NCBI GenBank assembly: GCA_015272515.1
Contig: JACYLN010000032.1
Coordinates: forward strand, 1 to 53,402
DNA length: 53,402 nt
Source of the DNA: Leptolyngbyaceae cyanobacterium C42_A2020_001
Lineage (GTDB): Bacteria > Cyanobacteriota > Cyanobacteriia > Leptolyngbyales > Leptolyngbyaceae
Direction: 5' to 3'
Shown piece by piece: positions 1 through 7,952 of this stretch. Position 1 is the first letter of the stretch; every line of letters starts with the position of its first letter. The notes under the pieces are model-generated. The model was given only the letters and a program-made list of their open reading frames with translations, did no database searches and was not told the origin of the DNA. The position numbers and the translations under genes were made by a program.

Positions 1-382
1 CTCAATAGCGTTCACTTGTCTCTCATTTCAACTTTTTTTTAGAAATGCGCTCTAAGTGCCTGTTTCAATAAATACCTTGAAAGCCGAAATGGGTTTGTAA
101 GAGCCTTGAATACCTTAGTAGTCTGTCTAATTTCTATCTAAGTCTTGCTCAAATACCTCCCAGTGTTTACCAAACCTTTATATTTTTTTGTCGGCATGAA
201 TATAAGATTTAAGTTAAGTTAAGTCCGTGTTGCTTTGCTTTAGTTTGCAGCGCAGATTCACGGCTTGCTACCTGGTTATGCAGGTTATTTGAACCTTACT
301 AATCTCAATGAGTTGGGTTTTGTTGGCTGAGATTAGTTGGTACAGCAGTTTCTCCTAAGTACTTAATTAGCAAGTTCTGAGT
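1..382. other. Intergenic region before the 2-oxoacid dehydrogenase operon
   Basis: No convincing gene is visible on either strand. The stretch is AT-rich, with T and A runs near 35-45 and 180-190 and a short TTAAG direct repeat near 210-220. A perfect 10-bp inverted repeat lies near its right end and is listed separately. The promoter of the downstream operon presumably lies here, but I cannot place clear -35 and -10 boxes. Confidence 0.6.
298..337. promoter_or_regulatory. Perfect 10-bp inverted repeat in the operon leader
   Basis: ACTAATCTCA (298-307) is followed after 20 nt by its exact reverse complement TGAGATTAGT (328-337). The pair ends 45 nt before the E1 start codon. It could be a regulator binding site or a leader RNA hairpin. 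There is no T-run after it, so a terminator is unlikely. The function is inferred from position and symmetry only. Confidence 0.4.
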
Positions 383-2383
383 ATGACTTACGAAATGGCA
401 GTTGATAGCTCAGTATCCTTAAGCCTGGTTAAAGATGAGTTGCTTCACTCCGACGCGAGACAACGAATCATTCGTAAAGCTCTGCTCTCACGCAGAGTTG
501 AAGAGAGACTGTTGGATCTGTTTAGCCAAGGCAAACTGTTTGGTACGGTACACACCTGTATTGGGCAGGAGTTTTCGGGGGCGGTATTAACGGAGTTTTT
601 GCAGCCAGGCGATTCTATCTTTTCAAATCATCGCTGTCATGGGCACTTCCTTTCCTTCACCCATGATGTGCATGGGCTAATAGCAGAAATCATGGGGAAG
701 CAGACAGGGGTGTGCGGGGGACGAGGAGGTAGTCAACACCTGTGCAAGGATGGTTTTTACTCTAATGGTATTCAAGGCGGCATTGTTCCTGTTTCGGCAG
801 GCTTGGCTCTTGCTCGTAAGTTTAATAGGGATCAAAAAATCTCAGTTGTCTTTATTGGGGATGGCACTTTAGGGGAAGGTGCCATTTATGAGGCGTTTAA
901 TATTGCATCTAAATGGGAGTTGCCGCTGCTGGTGGTGCTTGAGAACAATGGCTACGCCCAATCTACAAATCAGCAGGAGACCTTAGCTGGAAGCATCTGC
1001 GATCGCGCCGCAGCCTTTGGCATACGGACGGAAAAAGCGGACACCTGGAATTGGGAGCGACTGTACTCCACTGCCAACGAGTTGATTGATTTTGTTAGAA
1101 ACGAATCTAAGCCTGCTTTCCTGCAAATAGACACCTTCAGACTCAAAGCCCACTCAAAGGGAGACGATAACCGTCCTAGAAGCGAAGTAGAGCCATTTGA
1201 GAAGCGCGACCCGCTAAACCAAATGCTTGCAGAAAGTTCCCCTGAGCTAGTAGAGTTACTGTCTGAAATCAATCAGCTTGTAGATGAGGCAGTTGCGCTG
1301 GCAGAAGCAGCCCCCTATGCTGCAACAGAAACTGCTTCAACCACACCTCAGACAATTGAATGGGCAGAGTCTAAGGTTGAAAAAAGACGACTCGTTCAAG
1401 CGCTCAACCAAACCTTCAAGGAACTGATGGGGCAAAACTCCAAGATTACCTTCATCGGGGAAGATGTTAAGTCTCCTTATGGAGGTGCATTCAAGGTTTC
1501 TCAAGGTCTCTCAGATTTGTTTCCTGAACGAGTTTTTAATACGCCTATTTCTGAGTCCGCTATTGTTGGAATTGGCTGTGGTTTAGCGATGGAGGGGTAT
1601 TTCCCCTTCGTAGAAATCATGTTTGGTGACTTCACGACGCTAATTCTTGACCAGTTGCTAAACCACGCAAGCAAGTTTAGATATATGTATAACGACCAAG
1701 TCACTACCAATTTGGTCGTTCGGTCTCCCATGGGTGGGGGTCGAGGGTATGGTCCAACTCATAGCCAAACGTTAGATCGCCATTTCATGGGTATTCCAGG
1801 CTTAAGAATCGTTGCGGTCAATAACTTGATCGAGCCAATCAGGGTTTACCAACCCTTGCTTACTTCTGGTAGCGAGCCGACTCTCTTAATTGAGAACAAG
1901 CTTCTGTATTCCCTAAATTTGCGTGAGAAATTGCCCGAAGGGTTTAAGCGACTGACATCCAACGAAACGTTTCCAACGGTTGTGCTGAAGCCAGAATCGA
2001 ATGCTTTAGATATTACGTTAATTGGTTACGGTGGACTGAGTGACACACTCGTTACCGTTGCCGAAAGATTGTTTGAAGAGTTCGATCTGATTGCACAAAT
2101 TATTTGCCCCACCCAAATCTATCCATTCAGGATTGAACCGTTGCTTGATAAACTGTCTGCCAGTAAATTTCTAATCCTGGTTGAGGAGGGACAGGGATTC
2201 GCTGGTTTTGGGGCAGAAGTGGTGGCTCAAATTGCCGAGCATAATGTGGCGTTGCTGAAGCGAGTGAAACGCATTGTTCCGCAGGCAATTCCAATTCCCG
2301 CCTGCGGTCCGGCAGAAAAAGAGATGCTACCCAATGTGGATAATATCGTTACATCAATTTTAGGATTCATCCATGAAGTATGA
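383..2383 (+). CDS. Fused E1 alpha/beta subunit of a 2-oxoacid dehydrogenase complex
   Basis: Thiamine-diphosphate-dependent E1 that decarboxylates a 2-oxo acid and passes the acyl group to lipoyl-E2. The first ~325 residues are the alpha part: the ThDP/Mg site runs from GDG (159-161) to ENN (187-189), and the RLKAHSKGDD stretch near 253-262 matches the active-site loop of E1 alpha. From ~335 the beta part follows, with FIGEDV, a PISES motif and an MFGDF segment. The 666-aa length fits an alpha-beta fusion, as in some branched-chain or acetoin-type E1 enzymes. The usual cyanobacterial PDH has separate, unlinked pdhA and pdhB, so this is probably a second complex. The substrate cannot be read from the sequence. 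The downstream E2 overlaps it by 11 nt, which implies translational coupling. Confidence 0.9.
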   Translation: MTYEMAVDSSVSLSLVKDELLHSDARQRIIRKALLSRRVEERLLDLFSQGKLFGTVHTCIGQEFSGAVLTEFLQPGDSIFSNHRCHGHFLSFTHDVHGLIAEIMGKQTGVCGGRGGSQHLCKDGFYSNGIQGGIVPVSAGLALARKFNRDQKISVVFIGDGTLGEGAIYEAFNIASKWELPLLVVLENNGYAQSTNQQETLAGSICDRAAAFGIRTEKADTWNWERLYSTANELIDFVRNESKPAFLQIDTFRLKAHSKGDDNRPRSEVEPFEKRDPLNQMLAESSPELVELLSEINQLVDEAVALAEAAPYAATETASTTPQTIEWAESKVEKRRLVQALNQTFKELMGQNSKITFIGEDVKSPYGGAFKVSQGLSDLFPERVFNTPISESAIVGIGCGLAMEGYFPFVEIMFGDFTTLILDQLLNHASKFRYMYNDQVTTNLVVRSPMGGGRGYGPTHSQTLDRHFMGIPGLRIVAVNNLIEPIRVYQPLLTSGSEPTLLIENKLLYSLNLREKLPEGFKRLTSNETFPTVVLKPESNALDITLIGYGGLSDTLVTVAERLFEEFDLIAQIICPTQIYPFRIEPLLDKLSASKFLILVEEGQGFAGFGAEVVAQIAEHNVALLKRVKRIVPQAIPIPACGPAEKEMLPNVDNIVTSILGFIHEV

Positions 2384-3836
2384 ATTGTTGGTACCACGGC
2401 TGAATACTAACGATGATGAAGTAGATATAGTCCACTGGTACTTCAAGGATCGAGAGTACGTCGAAAAAGGGCAAGAAATTGTAGACTTAGAGTCTTCCAA
2501 AGCGGTTGTTAGTATTGAAAGCGAAGCATCTGGCTATATTTCGTGCTGTTTTCAAAAAGGGGATACCGTCAAAGTAGGAGTGCCCCTGGCAGTTTTTTAC
2601 TCCTCGATCGCAGAATTGGAGGCTGATTTACAGGGCAACAGTCAAGCGGCTCAGCCTACTGCGGCTAATTCTTCTACTCAGGCAACGCCAACTGAACTGC
2701 CAGCCCAACTCATCACTTCAGAGCATCGTTCAGCACCCGCCACTCCAGTTCTCACTGCCCAACAACAGGTGGAGTCGCAAACAGCGAGTTTAGAGCCACA
2801 AAAACCGCAACCAACGTTTACGTTCACTCGTTTTTCTAAAGCGGCACAGGAGTACATTGAACGAAACCAGATCAATCCAAGTCTGTTTGAAGGGATGGGG
2901 CTTGTTTCGGTTGAAGTGATTGAAACGGTGCTGGGGATTCGGCAGCCAGTAGTTGCTCCAAGTAATGGGTCGTCGCAGCCTTACCTTAGTCAGGGGCAGG
3001 TTACAATTTCTCAACCGCTCACCAACCCTGGGCTGCGTTCGGAGAAAGTCAGCAAGTCTAAACAGTTAGAAATCAGCCTTTTAACTGCAGGGCAGTCTGG
3101 AGGCATCAACAGCTCGTTAACTGTACAGTTTAACTCAGCGGGAATTCGGCAAACTCTGGAGGAAATGGGTTCTCTAAATGGTCAGGTGTTGCCCTTGATC
3201 TTGTTTGAGTTGGCACGGTTGCTGGAAGAATACCCGGCATTTACGGCTTACTACGAAGCTGGACAAATTTATTACTACGATCGCATTGATCTTGGCTTAG
3301 CGATCGACCTGGGAAAAGGACTGAAAGTGCCTGTCATCCGCAATGCCAACCAACTGTCTCCCGCTGAAATTTTAGAAGTGGTCACTGATTTTGCAAGACG
3401 CTATCTAGAAAATCAACTGACTGTAGACGATCTGACTGGCGGAACCATGACGATTAGCGACCTCTCCAATGAAAAGATTCTCCATTTCCAGCCATTAATT
3501 AATCAGAACCAGGCTGTCATTTTGGGGATTGGGGGAGATAGCAGTATGGAGGGGTACCCAATGACCTTGACCCTGGTGTTTGATCACCGTCTATTGGCAG
3601 GTCGGGAAGTGGCATTATTTCTCAATGCGCTCCGCGATCGCTTACTCAGCTATCAACTCATAAACCTTCCGGTGGCAGAAAAGGCAGTGCAAACGAAAAA
3701 TGTTACCTGTAATCGCTGCTTGATCGATTTGGATACGCTTTACCAGAAGTTTGGCAAAGATGCCTTGATGCACGTCCACATGAACGACAAAGGGCAAACG
3801 GCTTATATCTGCCACGTTTGTTTAGGAGGCTTCTAA
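2373..3836 (+). CDS. Variant E2 acyltransferase with C-terminal zinc-ribbon-like tail
   Basis: Dihydrolipoyl acyltransferase-type protein of 487 aa. Domains in order: lipoyl domain 1-78, with the lipoylation lysine K43 in ESSKAVV; a linker rich in Ala, Pro, Thr and Gln (~88-150); a peripheral-subunit-binding domain (~152-188, RFSKAAQEYIE); and a catalytic domain (~225-430). Two features are odd. The DHRxxDG active-site motif reads DHRLLAG (404-410): the histidine H405 is kept but the aspartate is alanine (A409). After the catalytic domain a ~50-residue tail carries C446xxC449 and C480xxC483, which resembles a zinc ribbon and is not normal in E2 proteins. The gene overlaps E1 by 11 nt and its 3' end carries the strong TTAGGAGG that serves the next gene. 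It may hand acyl groups to the ACP encoded next rather than to CoA (inference). Confidence 0.85.
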   Translation: MKYELLVPRLNTNDDEVDIVHWYFKDREYVEKGQEIVDLESSKAVVSIESEASGYISCCFQKGDTVKVGVPLAVFYSSIAELEADLQGNSQAAQPTAANSSTQATPTELPAQLITSEHRSAPATPVLTAQQQVESQTASLEPQKPQPTFTFTRFSKAAQEYIERNQINPSLFEGMGLVSVEVIETVLGIRQPVVAPSNGSSQPYLSQGQVTISQPLTNPGLRSEKVSKSKQLEISLLTAGQSGGINSSLTVQFNSAGIRQTLEEMGSLNGQVLPLILFELARLLEEYPAFTAYYEAGQIYYYDRIDLGLAIDLGKGLKVPVIRNANQLSPAEILEVVTDFARRYLENQLTVDDLTGGTMTISDLSNEKILHFQPLINQNQAVILGIGGDSSMEGYPMTLTLVFDHRLLAGREVALFLNALRDRLLSYQLINLPVAEKAVQTKNVTCNRCLIDLDTLYQKFGKDALMHVHMNDKGQTAYICHVCLGGF

Positions 3837-3837
3837 C

Positions 3838-4503
3838 GTGGATACCGTTGTAGAAATCATTTCAGTTATTTCCGGTAAGGAACGGGATAGACTTGCACCC
3901 GATGCCAACTTGCGCTCCTTAGGAATCACTTCTTCCATTGAAATTCTCAAAATTCAAAGTGCGCTTGAGCGCAAGTTCAACCAGAAGTTGCCACCGCTGG
4001 GAGATACCTGGACGATTAATAAAATTGCAGCTCAAGTTGGACAATCCTCAAGCCATGATGCCGAACAAACTGCACCTATCAAAATTAACCGTGATCAAAA
4101 CATCACCTCTCTCAGCCCAAGCGATCCTTCTGCAACGTTAAATGTGGGAGGGCTATTTATCGGGGTTGACATTGAGGAAGTTGATCACTTGCCTATCACC
4201 TCAAACTATCGCACTCACGATTTTTACCGCAGTGTATTCAACGATGAGGAAATTTCCTATGCGCTGCTCAAGCCAGAAGCACGACTACATCTATGTGGTA
4301 TTTTCTGTGCCAAAGAAGCCTTGAAAAAATCGGCACCTGAATTAATTCAACTACGAATGGAGGAAATTCAGGTATATCACCGTCAGGGGCGACCTTTGAT
4401 CAAAACGAGTCACCCCTCCATCGATTCCAGGTTCAATTTCCAAGTTAGTATCAGTCACTCTAACCACTATGCTGTGGCAACCGTTCTCGCGATCGCTAAA
4501 TAG
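3838..4503 (+). CDS. Acyl carrier protein fused to AcpS-type phosphopantetheinyl transferase
   Basis: A 221-aa two-domain protein. Residues ~1-68 look like an acyl carrier protein: the LGITSSIEIL segment (28-37) aligns with the LGxDSLxxxxL attachment motif, placing Ser32 at the phosphopantetheine site, with the usual Asp and Leu replaced by Thr and Ser. A polar linker (~69-100) leads to an AcpS-like domain (~105-221) with GVDIEEV (D111), FCAKEALKK (E160) and SISHSNHYAVAT (204-215). The metal-binding Asp and Glu of holo-ACP synthase are therefore present. The start is GTG, 8 nt after TTAGGAGG and one nt after the E2 stop. The most likely role is a self-activating carrier for the acyl group produced by the E1/E2 proteins (inference). 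Confidence 0.8.
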   Translation: MDTVVEIISVISGKERDRLAPDANLRSLGITSSIEILKIQSALERKFNQKLPPLGDTWTINKIAAQVGQSSSHDAEQTAPIKINRDQNITSLSPSDPSATLNVGGLFIGVDIEEVDHLPITSNYRTHDFYRSVFNDEEISYALLKPEARLHLCGIFCAKEALKKSAPELIQLRMEEIQVYHRQGRPLIKTSHPSIDSRFNFQVSISHSNHYAVATVLAIAK

Positions 4504-6298
4504 TGTCACCCTGGGAAAACGAGTGTTTCACGCATTCGACTGGGCATTTGATCAGGGGTTATTTTATAAAGTTCGATTTGACATGGGAAAATTCCGCTAC
4601 ATCAACCCCATCAAATGGCTAAGCATCCCTCGACGCTTAGATCCATCGGTGCAACGAGATGCAGCGATTGTTGTGGTTGGAGTTGGAATTGCAGCTTTTG
4701 CGTTTGTGCGATCGCTACACCGACTGGGCTACACCAACGTTACTATCATTGCTCGCGATGAAGCCTATGGCGGCAAATGCGTGAATTACGGGTGTATGCC
4801 ATCGGAATTCTACACAGCGCATCGGGACGAGCAGCCAACGGTCGCGATCGAGAAAGGCAAAGCATTCGTGGCATCTCTGCGAAAGGCAACAGAGCAAAGC
4901 TTCAAAGAGCTTGGTTACCCCTTGATTCGGGGCGAAGTTACCGCGGTAGAGGGGAATAATGTAACCCTGAGTACGGGCGAAACCTACTCGTTTGATCGCC
5001 TCGTTTTAGCAACAGGGAATCGCCAAACGGATTGGACATTGTTAGAACCAACCTGTTCCCTCAAAGAGTTTTGGGAGATTTCATCAGGAAAACTAGTAAT
5101 TGTCTCGGACGGCAACGTTGCATCCTTAACCTACGCCAGCATCGCCCGAGATCGCGGATTAGACACAACCGTCATCTTTACCACCCCCCCCTTATTAGGA
5201 CACCTGCCCTCCTTTCAATATTTCAGGCGGGAACTGGAAAAGCAGGGGATTGAAATCTTGTCATCTGTCAAAATTCAAGCGCGGGAAGACAACCGTTTGA
5301 CGATTAAGTTTCAAGGAAAGCCGAAATCCATCGAGTTTGATCATCTGATGTATGACGGCGTGCCAGAGTTAAACCTTCCACCCATTGATGGCGTTTCCAA
5401 AACAATCCTAGACATTGACCTCAAGCAGGCACGCTTAATCGGACGCTCAGATATTTATGTATTGGGAGATGCCTCCGGTTTTCTAGCAGCTACCGAAGCT
5501 GAACTCCAAGCAAAGCAACTAGCAAGTGCCTGGTCAAGTGGGGAAGCCACCCAAATTCGAGACTTTGCCCGCCTGCCTGCCAGAATTCACGCTCGGAAGT
5601 CATTTGCGATGGTTGGAGGTCCGTGGACGCTTCTCTACCCAAATTGGCGTTCCGTTGACTTTAAGATGCTTGGCTGGTCGGCAGTTCACAGCCAAGCAGG
5701 AAAACTCTGGTACCTCTACAATCCTCAAGAAAAAAAAGTTGAAGCAATTCACATTTGCCATCGAGACGCATCAGAGCTAATTTCTCTTGCTTCTGTATTA
5801 ATTGATTTGCCAATTACAGACACTCGTTGGCTCACCTCCTCGATTCACCCCACCTCCGCCGAAATCTTCAAGATTATGATTGAGGATATCGAGGCAGGAG
5901 AATTGACAACCCGAAATACTCAAGAGCTTTTAGGCACTACTACTGCCCCCTCCCATTCAGATATTCCCTCTACGTTGCTAAGCCTGCCATCGATCGCGCA
6001 AATTCATCGCAGTGCTTTCTACCAAACGGTATTCACTCCAGAAGAACGGGCGATCGGTATTCTAGATCAAAATCCTAACCTTTACTTCGCCATCTTGCTT
6101 GGTATTAAATCCCTGTTAGGAAACAATCAAGAACAAAGCACAATTGCACTTAGACGCTCTGATGAAGGACACTACCATGCAAAAGGGATTGACTTTAGCT
6201 ACACGATAGAACCTGAATCAACCTGTGTGACATTACAGTTTCAAAACAATATAGCAACGGTATACATGGGTAGTTTAGTGAATGAAACAGGTAACTGA
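4469..6298 (+). CDS. Dihydrolipoamide-dehydrogenase-like flavoprotein with a degenerate AcpS-like C-terminus
   Basis: A 609-aa E3-like protein. The FAD motif is VVVGVGIAA (68-76), with Ala in place of the last Gly. The redox disulfide lies in GGKCVNYGCMPSE (C104, C109); glutamate replaces the usual lysine after PS. A second FAD segment is GDASGF (333-338). The dimer-interface HPTxxE motif of lipoamide dehydrogenases is present (H460 to E465). Beyond it, residues ~508-609 are extra and resemble AcpS: FYQTVFTPEER and YFAILLGIKSLLG align with FYRSVFNDEE and HLCGIFCAKEALKK of the neighbouring transferase. The catalytic Glu is lost (K547-S548) and no GxDI motif is seen. The ORF overlaps its neighbour by 35 nt; an alternative ATG at 4583 would remove the overlap. 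Likely role: reoxidise the lipoyl group, with the tail perhaps docking ACP. Confidence 0.8.
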   Translation: MLWQPFSRSLNSVTLGKRVFHAFDWAFDQGLFYKVRFDMGKFRYINPIKWLSIPRRLDPSVQRDAAIVVVGVGIAAFAFVRSLHRLGYTNVTIIARDEAYGGKCVNYGCMPSEFYTAHRDEQPTVAIEKGKAFVASLRKATEQSFKELGYPLIRGEVTAVEGNNVTLSTGETYSFDRLVLATGNRQTDWTLLEPTCSLKEFWEISSGKLVIVSDGNVASLTYASIARDRGLDTTVIFTTPPLLGHLPSFQYFRRELEKQGIEILSSVKIQAREDNRLTIKFQGKPKSIEFDHLMYDGVPELNLPPIDGVSKTILDIDLKQARLIGRSDIYVLGDASGFLAATEAELQAKQLASAWSSGEATQIRDFARLPARIHARKSFAMVGGPWTLLYPNWRSVDFKMLGWSAVHSQAGKLWYLYNPQEKKVEAIHICHRDASELISLASVLIDLPITDTRWLTSSIHPTSAEIFKIMIEDIEAGELTTRNTQELLGTTTAPSHSDIPSTLLSLPSIAQIHRSAFYQTVFTPEERAIGILDQNPNLYFAILLGIKSLLGNNQEQSTIALRRSDEGHYHAKGIDFSYTIEPESTCVTLQFQNNIATVYMGSLVNETGN

Positions 6299-6380
6299 AT
6301 CACACCCGAATTAGGAATCTTCAAACTCAAAAAATAGCCGTATACAAAAAGTTTCAAATGCTTATGGACATTTCCCTTTT

Positions 6381-6983
6381 ATGAAACCGCAAACGATTCT
6401 AAGAAATATCATCTGGCATTATCAAAAAGCACAATTAGGTGAAATAGGAAAAAACGCAAACGTGAATCTCTTGGCAGATGTTCGAGGTCGCAAAAAGAGC
6501 ATCTTCATAGGAGAAGGCAGCACAATATGCAAATATGCAACCTTAGAAGTTGATACTGTTGATGTGGGTGAATCCAAAATTGTTATTGGTAACAACACTC
6601 TGATCAGTTCCTTTGTAATTATCCGCACGCATGGCGGAACGATTAAGATTGGAAACTCATGCTTTGTCAATTCCTTCACTGTTCTTCATGGGCATGGAGA
6701 TTTGACCATCGGAAACAGTTGTTTGATTGGACCACAGGTAACAATGGTTCCTGCAAACAACGGCTTTAAGGATCGCAATACTCCAATTAAATTACAAACT
6801 CCAACTCGCCAAGGGATCACAATTGAGGATGACGTTTGGATTGGCGCGGGGGTCACTATTTTGGATGGCTGCACGATTGGCAAAGGGTGTGTCATTGGTG
6901 CAGGGGCAGTTGTAACAAGAAGCTTAGACCCCTATTCCATTGTGGCAGGGAGCGCCGCCAAAAAAATTGAGATCAGAGAATAA
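6381..6983 (+). CDS. Left-handed beta-helix (hexapeptide repeat) acyltransferase
   Basis: A 200-aa protein with many hexapeptide-repeat turns, for example IGNNTLIS, IGNSCFVN, IGNSCLIG, IEDDVWIGAGVTI and IGKGCVIGAGAVV, ending in the usual SIVAGSAAKKI segment. This is the fold of maltose/galactoside O-acetyltransferases and of sugar acyltransferases of the WbbJ type. The loop ANNGFKDRNTPI (about 127-138) has Asn-Asn where many relatives carry a catalytic His, so the acceptor or chemistry may differ. It begins 82 nt after the E3-like gene on the same strand and could be part of the same unit. Some enzymes of this fold, such as LpxA, use acyl-ACP directly, so it may use the product of the upstream operon (inference). 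Confidence 0.8.
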   Translation: MKPQTILRNIIWHYQKAQLGEIGKNANVNLLADVRGRKKSIFIGEGSTICKYATLEVDTVDVGESKIVIGNNTLISSFVIIRTHGGTIKIGNSCFVNSFTVLHGHGDLTIGNSCLIGPQVTMVPANNGFKDRNTPIKLQTPTRQGITIEDDVWIGAGVTILDGCTIGKGCVIGAGAVVTRSLDPYSIVAGSAAKKIEIRE

Positions 6984-7106
6984 TTCCATTGAATTCCGTT
7001 TTTGGTTAGAAACTATCCTAAACCCTGTCCAATCATACCCAGCTAACCTGAACTTGGATACCGACTGTTAAACTCAATAGCAGCAAGCTCTTGAGAGATC
7101 ACGTTG

Positions 7107-7544
7107 ATGCTGAAAACTGCTTACTTGCTGGGTTGGGCTTTTTGCTGCTCATTAATGATATGCCTGGGTTGGCTGAACTTGGGGATGCTGCCTGCCTCTG
7201 CCCAGGGATTAACCCTTGATCCCCGCACTGTCTCCTCGCAGCAACTTCCCTTTAAGCGGTTGGGGGTAGATTCTAACGACATTCCATCTGAAAAAGTGAG
7301 TCAGTTTGTTCACGCCTGTTCACAGGTTGTCACGCTAATTGAACACCGTGAGGCAGACCTACAAGCAGCAGAAACAGAGGCTGAGTCTATTCGCATTGAG
7401 CAAGAGATTGAGGCTGAGGCATTGGCAATAATTCAAGACGCAGGCTTAACTCGGCAAGAGTATTTACAGTTGCTGGGTTTAGCCAACACCGATCCCGAGT
7501 TTGGGGAGCGTGTCGCCGTTCAACTGCAAGAAACTTCCAGTTAG
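7107..7544 (+). CDS. Secreted DUF4168-like protein
   Basis: A small protein of 145 aa. The N-terminus has a hydrophobic signal segment (TAYLLGWAFCCSLMICLGW) ending near ASAQG, so it is probably exported. The mature part has the pattern of DUF4168: a helix with VSQFVHACSQV, an acidic Glu/Ala-rich helix (~85-110) and the closing GLTRQEYLQL plus FGERVAVQL. The family is common in cyanobacteria and has no established role. A TTG codon immediately precedes the ATG at 7107; the ATG is preferred, with GAGAGA about 10 nt upstream. No operon partner is evident. Confidence 0.7.
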   Translation: MLKTAYLLGWAFCCSLMICLGWLNLGMLPASAQGLTLDPRTVSSQQLPFKRLGVDSNDIPSEKVSQFVHACSQVVTLIEHREADLQAAETEAESIRIEQEIEAEALAIIQDAGLTRQEYLQLLGLANTDPEFGERVAVQLQETSS

Positions 7545-7952
7545 ACGAGCCAGGGATCAGCAGATTTCCCCATATCCATCGCCGCACGCAATGGGGTAAG
7601 GGTGAATCAGCAAGCGACCAATACTTGGCATTTAGGCGCTATCTATGTTCTAAACTTGCTGACCGAAGCTATATCTTTAAGGCGACCTCTAGAATTTCTC
7701 AGCCTAAAGCTTGCAGAACATGAAATGAATGATTAAATGAGAAGAGCAAACGGGCAGACTTCATGTGTGTCCAATTGTCTTGTTTTTGATGTTCCCTCCT
7801 AAAGTGCACAGACAATTTTGCCTGGTGGCTTTTGTTCTGCAACCGGTAGAGAGAGTCATACAGAAACTGAACAAACCCTAAAGTTCCAATCTGGGGTGAT
7901 CAAACGTCGGTATTTTAGAAGGCTAGTGAGAACAGCTTTTGTAGGTGTCTGA
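7545..7952. other. Intergenic region between the DUF4168 gene and ftsQ
   Basis: No gene larger than about 20 codons is credible here. A 6-bp inverted repeat CCCCAT/ATGGGG (7568-7573 and 7591-7596) lies 24 nt after the upstream stop codon and could form a weak hairpin. Positions 7659-7673 (ctgaccgaagctata) match 14 of 15 bases of the end of the palindromic element at 31087-31101, suggesting a repeat relic. The rest is presumably the ftsQ leader. Confidence 0.5.

Noticed and set aside
383-6298. Canonical pyruvate dehydrogenase operon
   Set aside because: E1 is fused, E2 lacks the motif Asp and has a Cys tail, and an ACP-AcpS gene and an AcpS-like tail are embedded; the ordinary cyanobacterial complex has separate unlinked genes.
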